Source of the DNA: Streptomyces mangrovi
GTDB lineage: Bacteria > Actinomycetota > Actinomycetes > Streptomycetales > Streptomycetaceae
DNA: 64,000 nt
NCBI RefSeq assembly: GCF_900114215.1
Contig: NZ_FOSG01000008.1
Span: forward strand, 186,001-250,000
Direction of reading: 5' to 3'
Shown here: positions 30,843-38,669 of the stretch, piece after piece
Numbering within the stretch: position 1 is the stretch's first letter
Layout of the letters: every line of letters starts with the position of its first letter
Translations under genes and position numbers: made by a program
The notes under the pieces: generated by a model
Databases searched by the model: none
Seen by the model: the letters and a program-made list of their open reading frames with translations, nothing else
What the model was told of the DNA's origin: nothing

Positions 30843-31900
30843 GACCGGGCCCCCGATCCGGGCTGCGCCACGGCCGGCCACGCGGTCGGCGGCTCGCTGC
30901 CGTCGTCGACGACCTCGACGTCGTACACGCCCTCGTCATCCGGCCCGACCGCGTTGTCGTCGTCGACCTCACCCGTCCGCGGGTCGATCCCGTTCGTGAT
31001 GTCCTCGGCGATCTGCATCAGCGCGCGGGACAGCTCGTCGTCGCCCTTCGGGTCGACGTGCCCGGCCGCCCGCGCCCGCCGCCACACCTCGCGGACCTCG
31101 TCGGCCGTGCGGCACGCGCGGGCCTCGTCGGCGTAGTCCGGCACCGCCGCCTGCCCGGCCTCGATCGCCGGACGCTCCAGCGTCGACGGGTCCAGCGCCG
31201 CCGCCGTGCTGATCGGACCGCTCAAGGCGTGCCGCAGCTTCGGCAGCGACGGCACCACCATCACGACGGGGAACTGCTTCGTCTTCCCGTCCCGCACAGC
31301 GGTGCGCTGCTCGATCCACATCCGCACCGGCATCATCGACCGGCCCCCGGACGCTTCGAGGACCAGGTCGAGGCCACCCGCCATCGCGTCGGCGGCGTAG
31401 TAGCTCTTGGACTCCAGCCGCCACACCCCCAGGTCCGGCAGGTCCGGCAGCATCACGCTGATCCGCGACGTCGGCCGGCACACCTGCGTCGGCGGCCGCA
31501 GGTGCCAGTCGTCGCCGTACTGCGCGCGGCACAGGCACGGCTTGCGGGTCTTCTGTTCGATCTCGCCGTCGCAGCGGCGGGCGCAGCCGCCGCCGGACCA
31601 CATCTCGTACGACTGCGACAGGGGGTCGCCGGTGGGCAGGATCGCCCGCAGCTCGGTCGCTTCGGTGATGACGCGGTACTGCGCGATGCTCGTGTTCTGC
31701 GGTGTCCACTCCTCGACCCGGCCGCCGTACAGCTCGGCCGCCGCGGCGACGTAGTCCCGGCTGTGCGACGACAGCACGAACGTCTTGGACTTGACCGGGA
31801 TGGGCCGCTTGTTCGGGTCCGAGTTCGGGCGGCTGTACCCGGTGCGGATCCGCCCGAGTTCGGCGGCCTGCCGCTTCATGGTCATGATTCGCGAGCCCAT
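30839..31900 (-). CDS. phiC31 gp3-like recombination directionality factor
   Basis: 353 aa; ATG at 31900. MGSRIMTMKRQAAELGRIRTG, KTFVLSSHSRDYVAAAAELYGG, EMWSGGGCARRCDGE with further Cys (CLCRAQYG), VCRPTSRISVMLPDLPDLGVWRLES and YYAADAMAGGLDLV match the actinophage gp3 family, whose phiC31 member reverses serine integrase. Here the integrase is a tyrosine recombinase, so the protein probably has another or additional role in replication. It is longer than phiC31 gp3, with an acidic C-terminus. Confidence 0.8.
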   Translation of the reverse strand: MGSRIMTMKRQAAELGRIRTGYSRPNSDPNKRPIPVKSKTFVLSSHSRDYVAAAAELYGGRVEEWTPQNTSIAQYRVITEATELRAILPTGDPLSQSYEMWSGGGCARRCDGEIEQKTRKPCLCRAQYGDDWHLRPPTQVCRPTSRISVMLPDLPDLGVWRLESKSYYAADAMAGGLDLVLEASGGRSMMPVRMWIEQRTAVRDGKTKQFPVVMVVPSLPKLRHALSGPISTAAALDPSTLERPAIEAGQAAVPDYADEARACRTADEVREVWRRARAAGHVDPKGDDELSRALMQIAEDITNGIDPRTGEVDDDNAVGPDDEGVYDVEVVDDGSEPPTAWPAVAQPGSGARS

Positions 31901-31901
31901 C

Positions 31902-32729
31902 TCAGGCTGCCTTTCGATCAGAGGCACCCGGCGCCCACGGCGGAACCACAGCCGTGAACGCGCGCGGCGCGTTGTGCAGATAGCGGGCGGTACGAACCGC
32001 CGCGAGGAACGCCCGGTACTGCTCCGGCCCACTGGGGACCTCGATGAACCGGTGGCTGCGGGGCCGCAGGTTCAGCAGCGCCGTACGGTGCACCCGCGGC
32101 GCGGGCTCGGACGTGTCGTCCGGCAACAGCCACTCCGGCGCGTGCCGCAGCGCGGCGAGCTGGAGCGGCTGCTCGTCGTACACCGTCCCGGCGGGCTTCT
32201 TCGCGGACGTCTTGTAGTCGACGAGCCACAGCTGACGGCGCCCGTAGCGGCCGGTGGGCAGCCACACCCACAGGTCGCCGGTGCCGGCGTAGCCCCGCTG
32301 CCGGTTGAGCACGGTCGTCTCGACGGCCTCGACGTCGGCCGTGAGGTCGATGCGCCACAGCCGGAACCAGCGGGCGAGCTGCCGGGCGTAGGGCTCGACT
32401 TCGGGGTCGGCCGGGTAGGGGACGCCGAGCACGGTTGCTTGTGCCCGGTTGTGGACGCGGGTGCCGAGGCTCTTCGCTCGTTCGCCGACCCGGGCCGGGG
32501 CGCCGACCAACTCGCGGCGCAGCGCGGTCGGTTCGGTGCGGGCTCGGCGGGCGGTGGCGATGGGTTCGGCGAGGATCTGGTCGGCGGCGACGCCGGCGGC
32601 CCAGGGGATGAGTGCGGGCTTGTGGATCGAGTCGAGGGCGTTGGTGACGCTGATGAGGTCGGGGCCCCCGGCGGGGTCGCGGTAGTAGCGACCCCGCTCG
32701 GTGGCGACGGCCCATTTCGGGTCGGTCAT
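31902..32729 (-). CDS. Cas4/RecB-like PD-(D/E)xK exonuclease
   Basis: 275 aa; ATG at 32729 overlaps the upstream stop. ISVTNALDSIHKPALIPWAAG at the N-terminus, GTGDLWVWLP and LWLVDYKTSAKK give the D...D-x-K nuclease core, with LQLAALRHAPEWL (Q-x-x-x-Y-like helix) after it. Pairs with the gp3-like gene one base away. Likely phage recombination nuclease. Confidence 0.82.
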   Translation of the reverse strand: MTDPKWAVATERGRYYRDPAGGPDLISVTNALDSIHKPALIPWAAGVAADQILAEPIATARRARTEPTALRRELVGAPARVGERAKSLGTRVHNRAQATVLGVPYPADPEVEPYARQLARWFRLWRIDLTADVEAVETTVLNRQRGYAGTGDLWVWLPTGRYGRRQLWLVDYKTSAKKPAGTVYDEQPLQLAALRHAPEWLLPDDTSEPAPRVHRTALLNLRPRSHRFIEVPSGPEQYRAFLAAVRTARYLHNAPRAFTAVVPPWAPGASDRKAA

Positions 32730-33742
32730 TCGTCGGCCGCCTCGTCGTAGGCGGTGGCGACGGTCAGCGGGGTGACGACGTAGCCGGTCGGCTTCGTCGC
32801 GTCGGGGATGCGCCAGCGGACCAGCTCGGCGACGCCGTCCTCGTCGACTTCCCACGCCATAGGCGAGATGGGGTCGTCGCGGAGTTCGTGGGCCTCGCAG
32901 TGCTCGTAGGCGGCCTGACGGGTGGTGTAGAGACCCATGACGATCGAGTCGTGCGAGGCGCGGTACACGGTCAGCTCAGCGTCCCGGGTGGACTCGCCCC
33001 GCGACGGGGTGTCCTTCCCGGCCTCGGCGTCCTCGCGCTTCCACTGCTCCTCGCGCTCACGGAGACGGCACTGGACGTCGAAGGCACCCTCGTAGTCCTT
33101 GGTCTCCGTGCACGTGGCGATCAGCTCGGCGTAGGACTGGCGGATCTCGTTGCGCTTCGCCTCGATGGCGGGGCGCTCCAGTTCGGCGACCCGCGCCCGC
33201 AGACGCTCCTCCTCCGCACGGTCCCGGTCCGCGAGCGCCCGCGCGGTGGCGTCGGAGATGCCGCCGATCTGCTGGACCAGCTCGGCCCGCTCGGCCCGCA
33301 GCCGCTCCACCTCGGCCAGCAACTCCGGCACCGCCGACCGCGCCACCGCAACGAACGCCGCGTCGGCCTGCGCCCGCCGGGCGGCATACTCGGCGTCGCA
33401 GTGGTCGTCACCCGGCACCCGGTACGTCTCGGAGTCCACGGTGGTGACGGTCACCCCAACGCGGTCACTGCCGATTAGCCAGGACGACCCGGACGGCAGC
33501 ACCTCCCACGATCCGGGCGTCGCAGCGGCGGCCAGCGCGGCGTACTCGGCCAGACGCTCCACCGACAGCGGCTCCCGGACGCTCACGCGGGCGGCACGCC
33601 GCGCCAACAACCGCTCCTTGATCTGCTCATCGGTCGGCCGCTCCCACTTGTGCCAGCCGACCGGGGCCTTCCACTGCTGGAAGTGAGGGCGCTTCTCGAT
33701 GCCGCACCAGCGGCAGCCGAACGGGGTAGGCAGAGCGCTCAC
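32726..33742 (-). CDS. Coiled-coil phage protein
   Basis: 338 aa. N-terminal zinc knuckle-like CRWCGIEKRPHF; residues ~60-120 contain LAEYAALAAAATPGSWEVL and VPGDDHCDAEYAARRAQADAAFVAVARS, as in Ea22-like/ead early phage proteins; then a long coiled coil (LAEVERLRAERAELVQQ to KRNEIRQSYAEL). C-terminal WEVDEDGVAELVRW. Function unknown. Confidence 0.65.
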   Translation of the reverse strand: MSALPTPFGCRWCGIEKRPHFQQWKAPVGWHKWERPTDEQIKERLLARRAARVSVREPLSVERLAEYAALAAAATPGSWEVLPSGSSWLIGSDRVGVTVTTVDSETYRVPGDDHCDAEYAARRAQADAAFVAVARSAVPELLAEVERLRAERAELVQQIGGISDATARALADRDRAEEERLRARVAELERPAIEAKRNEIRQSYAELIATCTETKDYEGAFDVQCRLREREEQWKREDAEAGKDTPSRGESTRDAELTVYRASHDSIVMGLYTTRQAAYEHCEAHELRDDPISPMAWEVDEDGVAELVRWRIPDATKPTGYVVTPLTVATAYDEAADE

Positions 33743-34122
33743 GCGGCCTCACCACCCGACACACGCCGCACCACCGGCGACGACTGCCGCGCCTCATGCA
33801 CCGCCAACAACCGCTCCGCCAGCCGCCGCACCTGCCCGCCGTACAGCGGCAACCGCGTCGACACATGCGCCGTCAGGTCCGCGACGAGCTGCTCGAACCG
33901 CAGATCCGCCGGCACCTGCACCGCGTGCGGGTCAGACCCCTGCGCGTCGACGAGCTCGTCGAACCGCTCCCCGAACTCGTCACCGAGCAGCAGCTCGACG
34001 ACGTCCTGCACGATCGTCTGCGCGAACGGCTCGACGTCGAGGGTCACGCCGGCCGGGATCGACTCGACGTACACCCGGTGCGGTCCGGACAGCAGCACCG
34101 TCTTCTCGTCACGGTCAGACAT
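33739..34122 (-). CDS. Hypothetical phage protein
   Basis: 127 aa. VLLSGPHRVYVESIPAGVTL and an acidic helical middle (VVELLLGDEFGERFDELVDA), ending YGGQVRRLAERLLAVHEAR. No family recognised. Overlaps neighbours on both sides. Confidence 0.58.
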   Translation of the reverse strand: MSDRDEKTVLLSGPHRVYVESIPAGVTLDVEPFAQTIVQDVVELLLGDEFGERFDELVDAQGSDPHAVQVPADLRFEQLVADLTAHVSTRLPLYGGQVRRLAERLLAVHEARQSSPVVRRVSGGEAA

Positions 34123-34324
34123 GGGTGATCGCTCCCTTCGCGGACACAGCCGCCGACGGGCCGCGCAACACAGTCGGGTCGGCGAGCAGCCCGGCGTCGT
34201 TCAGCGCGAACGCCGCGTCGAGGGCGGGGTCGGTGTTCTCGGTCGGCCGGGTGATGCCGTGCACGAACGCGCGGGCGATCACACGGGCGGCCCGCTCGAT
34301 ACCGGGGGTCACGGTGCGGCTCAT
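34115..34324 (-). CDS. Small hypothetical protein
   Basis: 69 aa. GIERAARVIARAFVHGITRP and DAAFALNDAGLLADP; helical. Overlaps both neighbours. No family recognised. Confidence 0.55.
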   Translation of the reverse strand: MSRTVTPGIERAARVIARAFVHGITRPTENTDPALDAAFALNDAGLLADPTVLRGPSAAVSAKGAITHV

Positions 34325-34668
34325 GCGAGCACCGCCCCGCTGTGCACGTCCGCGAGGACGTCCTCACCCTCGACCGCGACCGCGTGCACCACGATCGGCA
34401 CCGCGCCCCCCGGGCGGTCCGGCGTGGCCGTGCGCAGCGTCACCAGCACCGCGCCGTCGTCGACGGGCCCGGTGTGCGCCCGGCCACCGAGCGCGAACAT
34501 CCACCGCGACAAGTCGCAGACGTCGGCGACGGTGACGTGCACCGCGTCCGGCCGCGCCTTGACCGCGAGAGCGGGCAGGTTCAGGTAGTCGCGGGTCACC
34601 TCGACGGCGACCGCGTTGGTACGGGCCGACGCACCGGCCGGCGGGGAGTGGGTAGGCTGAACGCTCAC
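34321..34668 (-). CDS. Hypothetical phage protein
   Basis: 115 aa from the GTG at 34668. VEVTRDYLNLPALAVKARPDAVHV, VADVCDLSRWMFALGG and GAVPIVVHAVAVEGEDVLAD: mixed alpha-beta domain. First of the long coupled early operon after the terminator-like hairpin. No family recognised. Confidence 0.55.
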   Translation of the reverse strand: MSVQPTHSPPAGASARTNAVAVEVTRDYLNLPALAVKARPDAVHVTVADVCDLSRWMFALGGRAHTGPVDDGAVLVTLRTATPDRPGGAVPIVVHAVAVEGEDVLADVHSGAVLA

Positions 34669-34718
34669 GGCGTTGGCCTCGCTTCCTGTAGTGGGTGAAG
34701 TAGGGGCGCAGCGCCCCC

Positions 34719-34747
34719 GGGGTCGTCGGGTCGCATCCGACGGCCCC
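34719..34747 (-). terminator. Hairpin after the excisionase-like gene
   Basis: GGGG-T-CGTCGG pairs with CCGACG-G-CCCC around a 7-nt loop just past the stop at 34756; could terminate or attenuate the early transcript. Confidence 0.5.
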
Positions 34748-34755
34748 TCGGCATG

Positions 34756-35034
34756 TCAGGCGGACTGCCGTGCGCGGCCGCGGCGCGGCTTGATGACGTC
34801 CGCCAGGGGGTGCGGGCCCGACGCGGCGGGCTGCGGGTCGGCCGGCTTCCGGCCGCCGGGCTCGATGTGGAACAGCCGGAACATCTCGGCGATGTCGGAG
34901 TCGGTGAAGAACACGACCCCGCCGATCTTCGAGTGCGGCAAGGACCGGATGTTGTTCCGCAGCCACGACTCTTCGACCGGGGCGAGCAGCTCGGCGGCCC
35001 GCTTGTAGTCGTAGAACCCGGGAAGCTCGCTCAT
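34756..35034 (-). CDS. Excisionase-like DNA-binding protein
   Basis: 92 aa; ATG at 35034 overlaps the regulator stop (ATGA). YDYKRAAELLAPVEESWLRN, SLPHSKIGGVVFFTDSDIAEM is a MerR/Xis-like winged HTH, followed by a basic tail. Position directly after the early regulator fits an excisionase working with the tyrosine integrase, or an early activator. Confidence 0.65.
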   Translation of the reverse strand: MSELPGFYDYKRAAELLAPVEESWLRNNIRSLPHSKIGGVVFFTDSDIAEMFRLFHIEPGGRKPADPQPAASGPHPLADVIKPRRGRARQSA

Positions 35035-35351
35035 GCGGGCACCACCTCGTACTCGTCGGCGGTGTCCGACTCGGCGGGAACGGCGCGGCCGGTCAGCTCG
35101 AACAGGAACGGCGTGTCGACGCCGAGCACGCGGGCGATCCGGGGGGCGACGTCGAACGGCACGTCGCGGCGGGTCCCGTTGGACAGGCTGCCGATCGTGC
35201 CGTGCGAGACGCCGGCGGCGGCGGCGAGTTCACGCGTGGTGATCTTGCGGCCGGTGCCGGTGCGCTCCATGGCTATGCGCAGTCGGTCGGTGCTGACGAG
35301 CCGCCAGGGCGGCAGGTCGGTGGCCTGCGGGGCAGGCTCGGGGACAGGCAT
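35031..35351 (-). CDS. XRE-family regulator (Cro-like, leftward)
   Basis: 106 aa from the ATG at 35351; an ATG at 35378 would overlap an operator. HTH: RLRIAMERTGTGRKITTREL, AAAAGVSHGTIGSLSNGTRR, then FDVAPRIARVLGVDTPFLFE. First gene of the leftward early operon, so it likely plays a Cro-like or early repressor role against the rightward regulator. Confidence 0.75.
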   Translation of the reverse strand: MPVPEPAPQATDLPPWRLVSTDRLRIAMERTGTGRKITTRELAAAAGVSHGTIGSLSNGTRRDVPFDVAPRIARVLGVDTPFLFELTGRAVPAESDTADEYEVVPA

Positions 35352-35370
35352 GTTTACCCCAGAGATCGAA

Positions 35371-35552
35371 GTGTTCATTCGGGTGAACACCCCGAGCATG
35401 GCACACCGTGAACACCTTGTTCAACTCTCTGGTGAACAAAATGTTCAGCGAAATAAACAGCAGGGCATCGCGTGCTCAACCCGATGCACGCGATGCCGTG
35501 CACCTGCCGTGCGCCCTGCCGCTACCTCGCGATAGCGTGAACAATCTGTTCA
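35371..35552. promoter_or_regulatory. Operator cluster of the immunity region
   Basis: Three copies of TGAAC-N5-GTTCA lie at 35409-35423, 35433-35447 and 35538-35552. A fourth, reversed palindrome GTGTTCA-N6-TGAACAC lies at 35371-35390. They fill the 309 bp between the two divergent regulators. A leftward promoter TTGAAC-N17-CCATGC overlaps the first site. This is the expected lysis-lysogeny switch; which protein binds which site is not shown by sequence. Confidence 0.7.
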
Positions 35553-35660
35553 ACGTGTGGACTGACCACCCGCATGCCGGACAGGGGCACATCGGCTCGC
35601 GCACCACTGGTCACCGCACGACCCAGCGGACGACGCGACACAGACAGGATGGAACCCACG

Positions 35661-36080
35661 ATGACACAGCAGGACAGGCCAACACCCCCCAGAACCGACC
35701 TGTCCGACCTCGTGCGCAACCGCCGCGCAGAACTGAACCTCAGCCTGCGCGGACTGGAACGCCGCACGGTAGGAGACGACGGCGAACCCGTCCTCAAGTA
35801 CGGATGGCTCAACCGGCTCGAAAAGGCCGTCCCGAACCTCACACCGCCCTTCTACGAGGATCTGCAAGCCCTCGCCCGCGCACTCGACCTCCCCCTGCAA
35901 CGACTCCAGGACGCGGCCGGCGCGCAGTTCTTCGGCATCCAGTCCGTGTGGCACCCCAGCGGCCGGGCACGTGCTATCGCCGTCGCCTCCGACCAACTCG
36001 ACGAGCGGAAGCAGGAGCAGATCTACCGCCTGATCGAGACGCTCCTCCCGGAACAGGGCGAGGGCGAGCAACGGGCATGA
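35661..36080 (+). CDS. XRE-family regulator, probable immunity repressor
   Basis: 139 aa from the ATG at 35661 (GGATGGA upstream); an ATG at 35649 lacks a ribosome site. HTH: LVRNRRAELNLSLRGLERRT, VLKYGWLNRLEKAVPN, then FYEDLQALARALDLPLQRLQ. The C-terminal half (IAVASDQLDERKQEQIYRLIE) is a probable dimerisation helix. Faces away from the early genes towards the integrase, as repressors usually do. Confidence 0.72.
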   Translation: MTQQDRPTPPRTDLSDLVRNRRAELNLSLRGLERRTVGDDGEPVLKYGWLNRLEKAVPNLTPPFYEDLQALARALDLPLQRLQDAAGAQFFGIQSVWHPSGRARAIAVASDQLDERKQEQIYRLIETLLPEQGEGEQRA

Positions 36081-36247
36081 CCCTTGGCCACGACATGCAC
36101 CCTCGGTAGTGATCACGTAGCAGGTATGGATGATTTCCAGACTTGCTGACACGATGTTGAACCGTCTGAGGGGCGCCGTGTTTCGGTAACCTGCATATGC
36201 CGGTCGGGCTCGAACGTGTGTCCGAACGGGGGACAGGGAGGTCAGCA

Positions 36248-36496
36248 GTGATAGACCGTCAACCCGCAGCGCACGCCCGAGTCGAGATCGTCCCCAACGA
36301 TCTCATGCCCGATGGCCTGAACGTCCTGTGGCTCGAACGGGACGGCGAGGGCCTGTGGGCCGTCAGAGAAGGATGCTCGCTCATGGACGCCATGAGCGAG
36401 CTGAACATGGCGCTGGTCTACCTCAGCACAGTCGGGCTGTGGCTCCAGCGCTGGGGCGGCCCCTGCGAGCCGCCCCAGCTCCGGATCGCCGCTTAG
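36248..36496 (+). CDS. Small hypothetical protein convergent with integrase
   Basis: 82 aa from the GTG at 36248, with GGGAGG eight nt upstream. ARVEIVPNDLMPDGLNVLWLE and SLMDAMSELNMALVYLSTVG, mixed alpha-beta. Its TAG and the integrase TAA share the bases TTAG, so the two genes converge with no gap. No family recognised. Confidence 0.6.
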   Translation: MIDRQPAAHARVEIVPNDLMPDGLNVLWLERDGEGLWAVREGCSLMDAMSELNMALVYLSTVGLWLQRWGGPCEPPQLRIAA

Positions 36497-37749
36497 GCGC
36501 CGCCGGAAACCGCCCGGAGGCCCGGGCTGATCACCCGGGCCCCGAGCGCACCCTCGATCGCCGCCGTGATCTCGTCGTCGAGCCCGCGCACGAGGTGCCC
36601 GTACCGGTCGACGGTCGTCGAGATCGACTCGTGCCCCACCCTCGCCTGAATCGCCGGCAGCGGAATGTTCGCCGCGATCAGCCACGACACGTGCGTGTGC
36701 CGCAGATCGTGAATCCTCGGACGCTTCGGCAGGCCCTTGTCGATCGCGGCGTCGACCGCCGGCCGCCACTTGCGGTTGTAGAAGTTCGCGTGCCGCCACG
36801 ACTTGCCGCCCGGGGTGCGGAACAGGAACGCCTCGGGCTTCTGGCCGCTCATCAGCCGTCGTACCACATCGAGCTGAGCGGGCGACAGGGCCACCAGCCG
36901 CCGCGCCTTGCGGGTCTTGGGCGGCCCCAGGAAGAACGCCGACGCCGAGCCCTTCGGGGACTTCTTCCATGCCCGCTGGACGGACGCTGTGCCCCGCGTC
37001 AGGTTGATGTCCGACACCCGCAGCGCGGTCGCTTCACCCCACCGCATGCCCGTCCCGACGAGCCAGTCCGCGAGGTCGGCGGCGGCCGGGTCGATGGCGC
37101 GCAGCTCGGCGGCGATCCGCGCGTACTCCTCATGTTCGAGAAAGCACATCTCCTCCTCGATGTGGTCGTCCAGCCGCGGCAGTCTCGTGCCCTTGCACGG
37201 GTTCGTCGTCCGCAGCTGCGGCTCGGCGTCGACCGCGGCCTGCATGATGCAGAACAGCAGCCCGTGCCGGTTCCGGATCGACTTCGGGTTCGCCGGCCGC
37301 CGCAGCCACTTCTCGGGGTCGCCCGGGTCGGGTTCGCCCTTCACCTCGGCCCGGACCCAGTCCTGCACATCGTCCTTCGTGACGTTGCAGACGGTCGCGT
37401 CGACGACCCGGCCGGACACCTCGGTGTGCTTGAGCAGAGACAGGTGCTGCTCGACGTCGCGCCGGTAGTCCTCTTGGGTGCGCTCGTCGACCTCGACGAG
37501 CCGGTCGACGTACCGCCGGGCCCACGTCATCAGCGGCATGTCGCCGGGGACGGGGTCGGGTTCGACGAATCCCTCGCCCTTGATCCAGCCGTGCGGCCAC
37601 TGGCCGTCGTGGGCCTCGACCAGCTTGCGGAACTTCTCGGCGCTGTCGGGGTCGTCGAACCCTTCGGTCTGCCAGGCGCCGTCTTGCCGCCACTTCACCT
37701 GATACGTGGTCTCACCGCTCTTGCGCGGTCGCTTCACGATGCTCGCCAT
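36493..37749 (-). CDS. int: Tyrosine-recombinase integrase
   Basis: 418 aa from the ATG at 37749. N-terminal arm-binding part (MASIVKRPRKSGETTYQVKW), SAM-like core (LMTWARRYVDRLVEVDERTQ) and catalytic domain with GTGMRWGEATALRVSDI (first Arg), PRIHDLRHTHVSWLI (H-x-x-R) and GHESISTTVDRYGH (Tyr). Directly next to the tRNA-His gene, the likely attB. Catalyses integration and, with an excisionase, excision. Confidence 0.93.
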   Translation of the reverse strand: MASIVKRPRKSGETTYQVKWRQDGAWQTEGFDDPDSAEKFRKLVEAHDGQWPHGWIKGEGFVEPDPVPGDMPLMTWARRYVDRLVEVDERTQEDYRRDVEQHLSLLKHTEVSGRVVDATVCNVTKDDVQDWVRAEVKGEPDPGDPEKWLRRPANPKSIRNRHGLLFCIMQAAVDAEPQLRTTNPCKGTRLPRLDDHIEEEMCFLEHEEYARIAAELRAIDPAAADLADWLVGTGMRWGEATALRVSDINLTRGTASVQRAWKKSPKGSASAFFLGPPKTRKARRLVALSPAQLDVVRRLMSGQKPEAFLFRTPGGKSWRHANFYNRKWRPAVDAAIDKGLPKRPRIHDLRHTHVSWLIAANIPLPAIQARVGHESISTTVDRYGHLVRGLDDEITAAIEGALGARVISPGLRAVSGGA

Positions 37750-37816
37750 GGCCCGAAGATAGGGCGGTTCAGGCGGCTTGTGTTCCCACGATGTTCCCAA
37801 ATTCCTTAGCAAGACG

Positions 37817-37848
37817 AAGGGCTGACCCGTTTTCGCAGGTCAGCCCTT
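37817..37848 (-). terminator. Terminator downstream of tRNA-His, near the att site
   Basis: Eleven-bp stem AAGGGCTGACC / GGTCAGCCCTT around a 10-nt loop, eleven nt past the tRNA 3' end. It may belong to the original tRNA locus or to the phage side of the attachment site. Confidence 0.6.
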
Positions 37849-37858
37849 GATCATCTAG

Positions 37859-37932
37859 GGTGAGTAACGGGACTCGAACCCGCGACATCCTGGACCACAA
37901 CCAGGTGCTCTACCAGCTGAGCTATACCCACC
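37859..37932 (-). tRNA. tRNA-His (anticodon GTG)
   Basis: On the minus strand the cloverleaf is complete: acceptor GTGGGTA pairs with TACTCAC, D-arm AGCTCAGCTGGTAGAGC, anticodon loop TTGTGGT, T-arm CGGGTTCGAGTCCCG. An extra G precedes position 1, as in histidine tRNAs; no CCA is encoded. The prophage integrase lies 110 nt from the 3' end, so the 3' part is the likely attachment core. Confidence 0.96.
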
Positions 37933-38053
37933 ATGACCGGCGCTCGTGGTGCTTTCCGCACCGGCCGATAAGAGTGTACAGGGTCGTGGACCCTGTCCGC
38001 GCACCATTGTTCCGTGTGGCACCGGACGGCCCCGGGAGGAGCCCCGGGGCGCC

Positions 38054-38659
38054 TCAGCCCGCGGCCGGCAGCACGTGCCGGGCCGCGATACTCCGCGCCG
38101 TCTCCGAGTCCGGGCCGGGTCCGGGGACGAAGACCGCCTCGCGGTAGTAGCGCAGTTCCGCGATGGACTCCCTGATGTCCGCCAGCGCCCGGTGGTTGCC
38201 GCTCTTCTCCGGACTGTTGTAGTACGCCTTCGGATACCAGCGCCGAGCCAGCTCCTTGATCGAGGAGACGTCGACGATCCGGTAGTGGAGGTAGCCCTCC
38301 AGCGTCGGCATGTCGCGCATCAGGAAGCCGCGGTCGGTCCCGACGGAGTTTCCGCACAGCGGGGCCCGTCCGGGCTCGGGGACGTGCTTCCTGACGTACT
38401 CCAGGACCCGCTGTTCGGCGTCCTCCAGCGTGGTGCCCCCGGCCAGCTCGTCGAGCAGACCGGAGGCGGTGTGCATCTCGCGGACGACGTCGGGCATGGT
38501 GTCCAGCGCCTCGGCGGGCGGACGGATCACGATGTCCACCCCGTCACCGAGCACGTTCAGCTCCGAGTCGGTGACCAGCGCGGCCACCTCGATGAGAGCG
38601 TCTTCGGACAGCGAGAGCCCGGTCATCTCGCAGTCGATCCACACCATGCGATCGTTCAT
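38054..38659 (-). CDS. orn: Oligoribonuclease
   Basis: 201 aa from the ATG at 38659. DEDDh exonuclease: MVWIDCEMTGLSLSEDALIE, CGNSVGTDRGFLMRDMP, YLHYRIVDVSSIKELARRWYP and GNHRALADIRESIAELRYYR. Degrades pGpG and other short RNAs, clearing cyclic-di-GMP breakdown products. Follows adpA by 10 nt on the same strand, as in other Streptomyces, where ornA and adpA form an operon linked to development. Confidence 0.95.
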   Translation of the reverse strand: MNDRMVWIDCEMTGLSLSEDALIEVAALVTDSELNVLGDGVDIVIRPPAEALDTMPDVVREMHTASGLLDELAGGTTLEDAEQRVLEYVRKHVPEPGRAPLCGNSVGTDRGFLMRDMPTLEGYLHYRIVDVSSIKELARRWYPKAYYNSPEKSGNHRALADIRESIAELRYYREAVFVPGPGPDSETARSIAARHVLPAAG

Positions 38660-38669
38660 GCGCTCCAGC

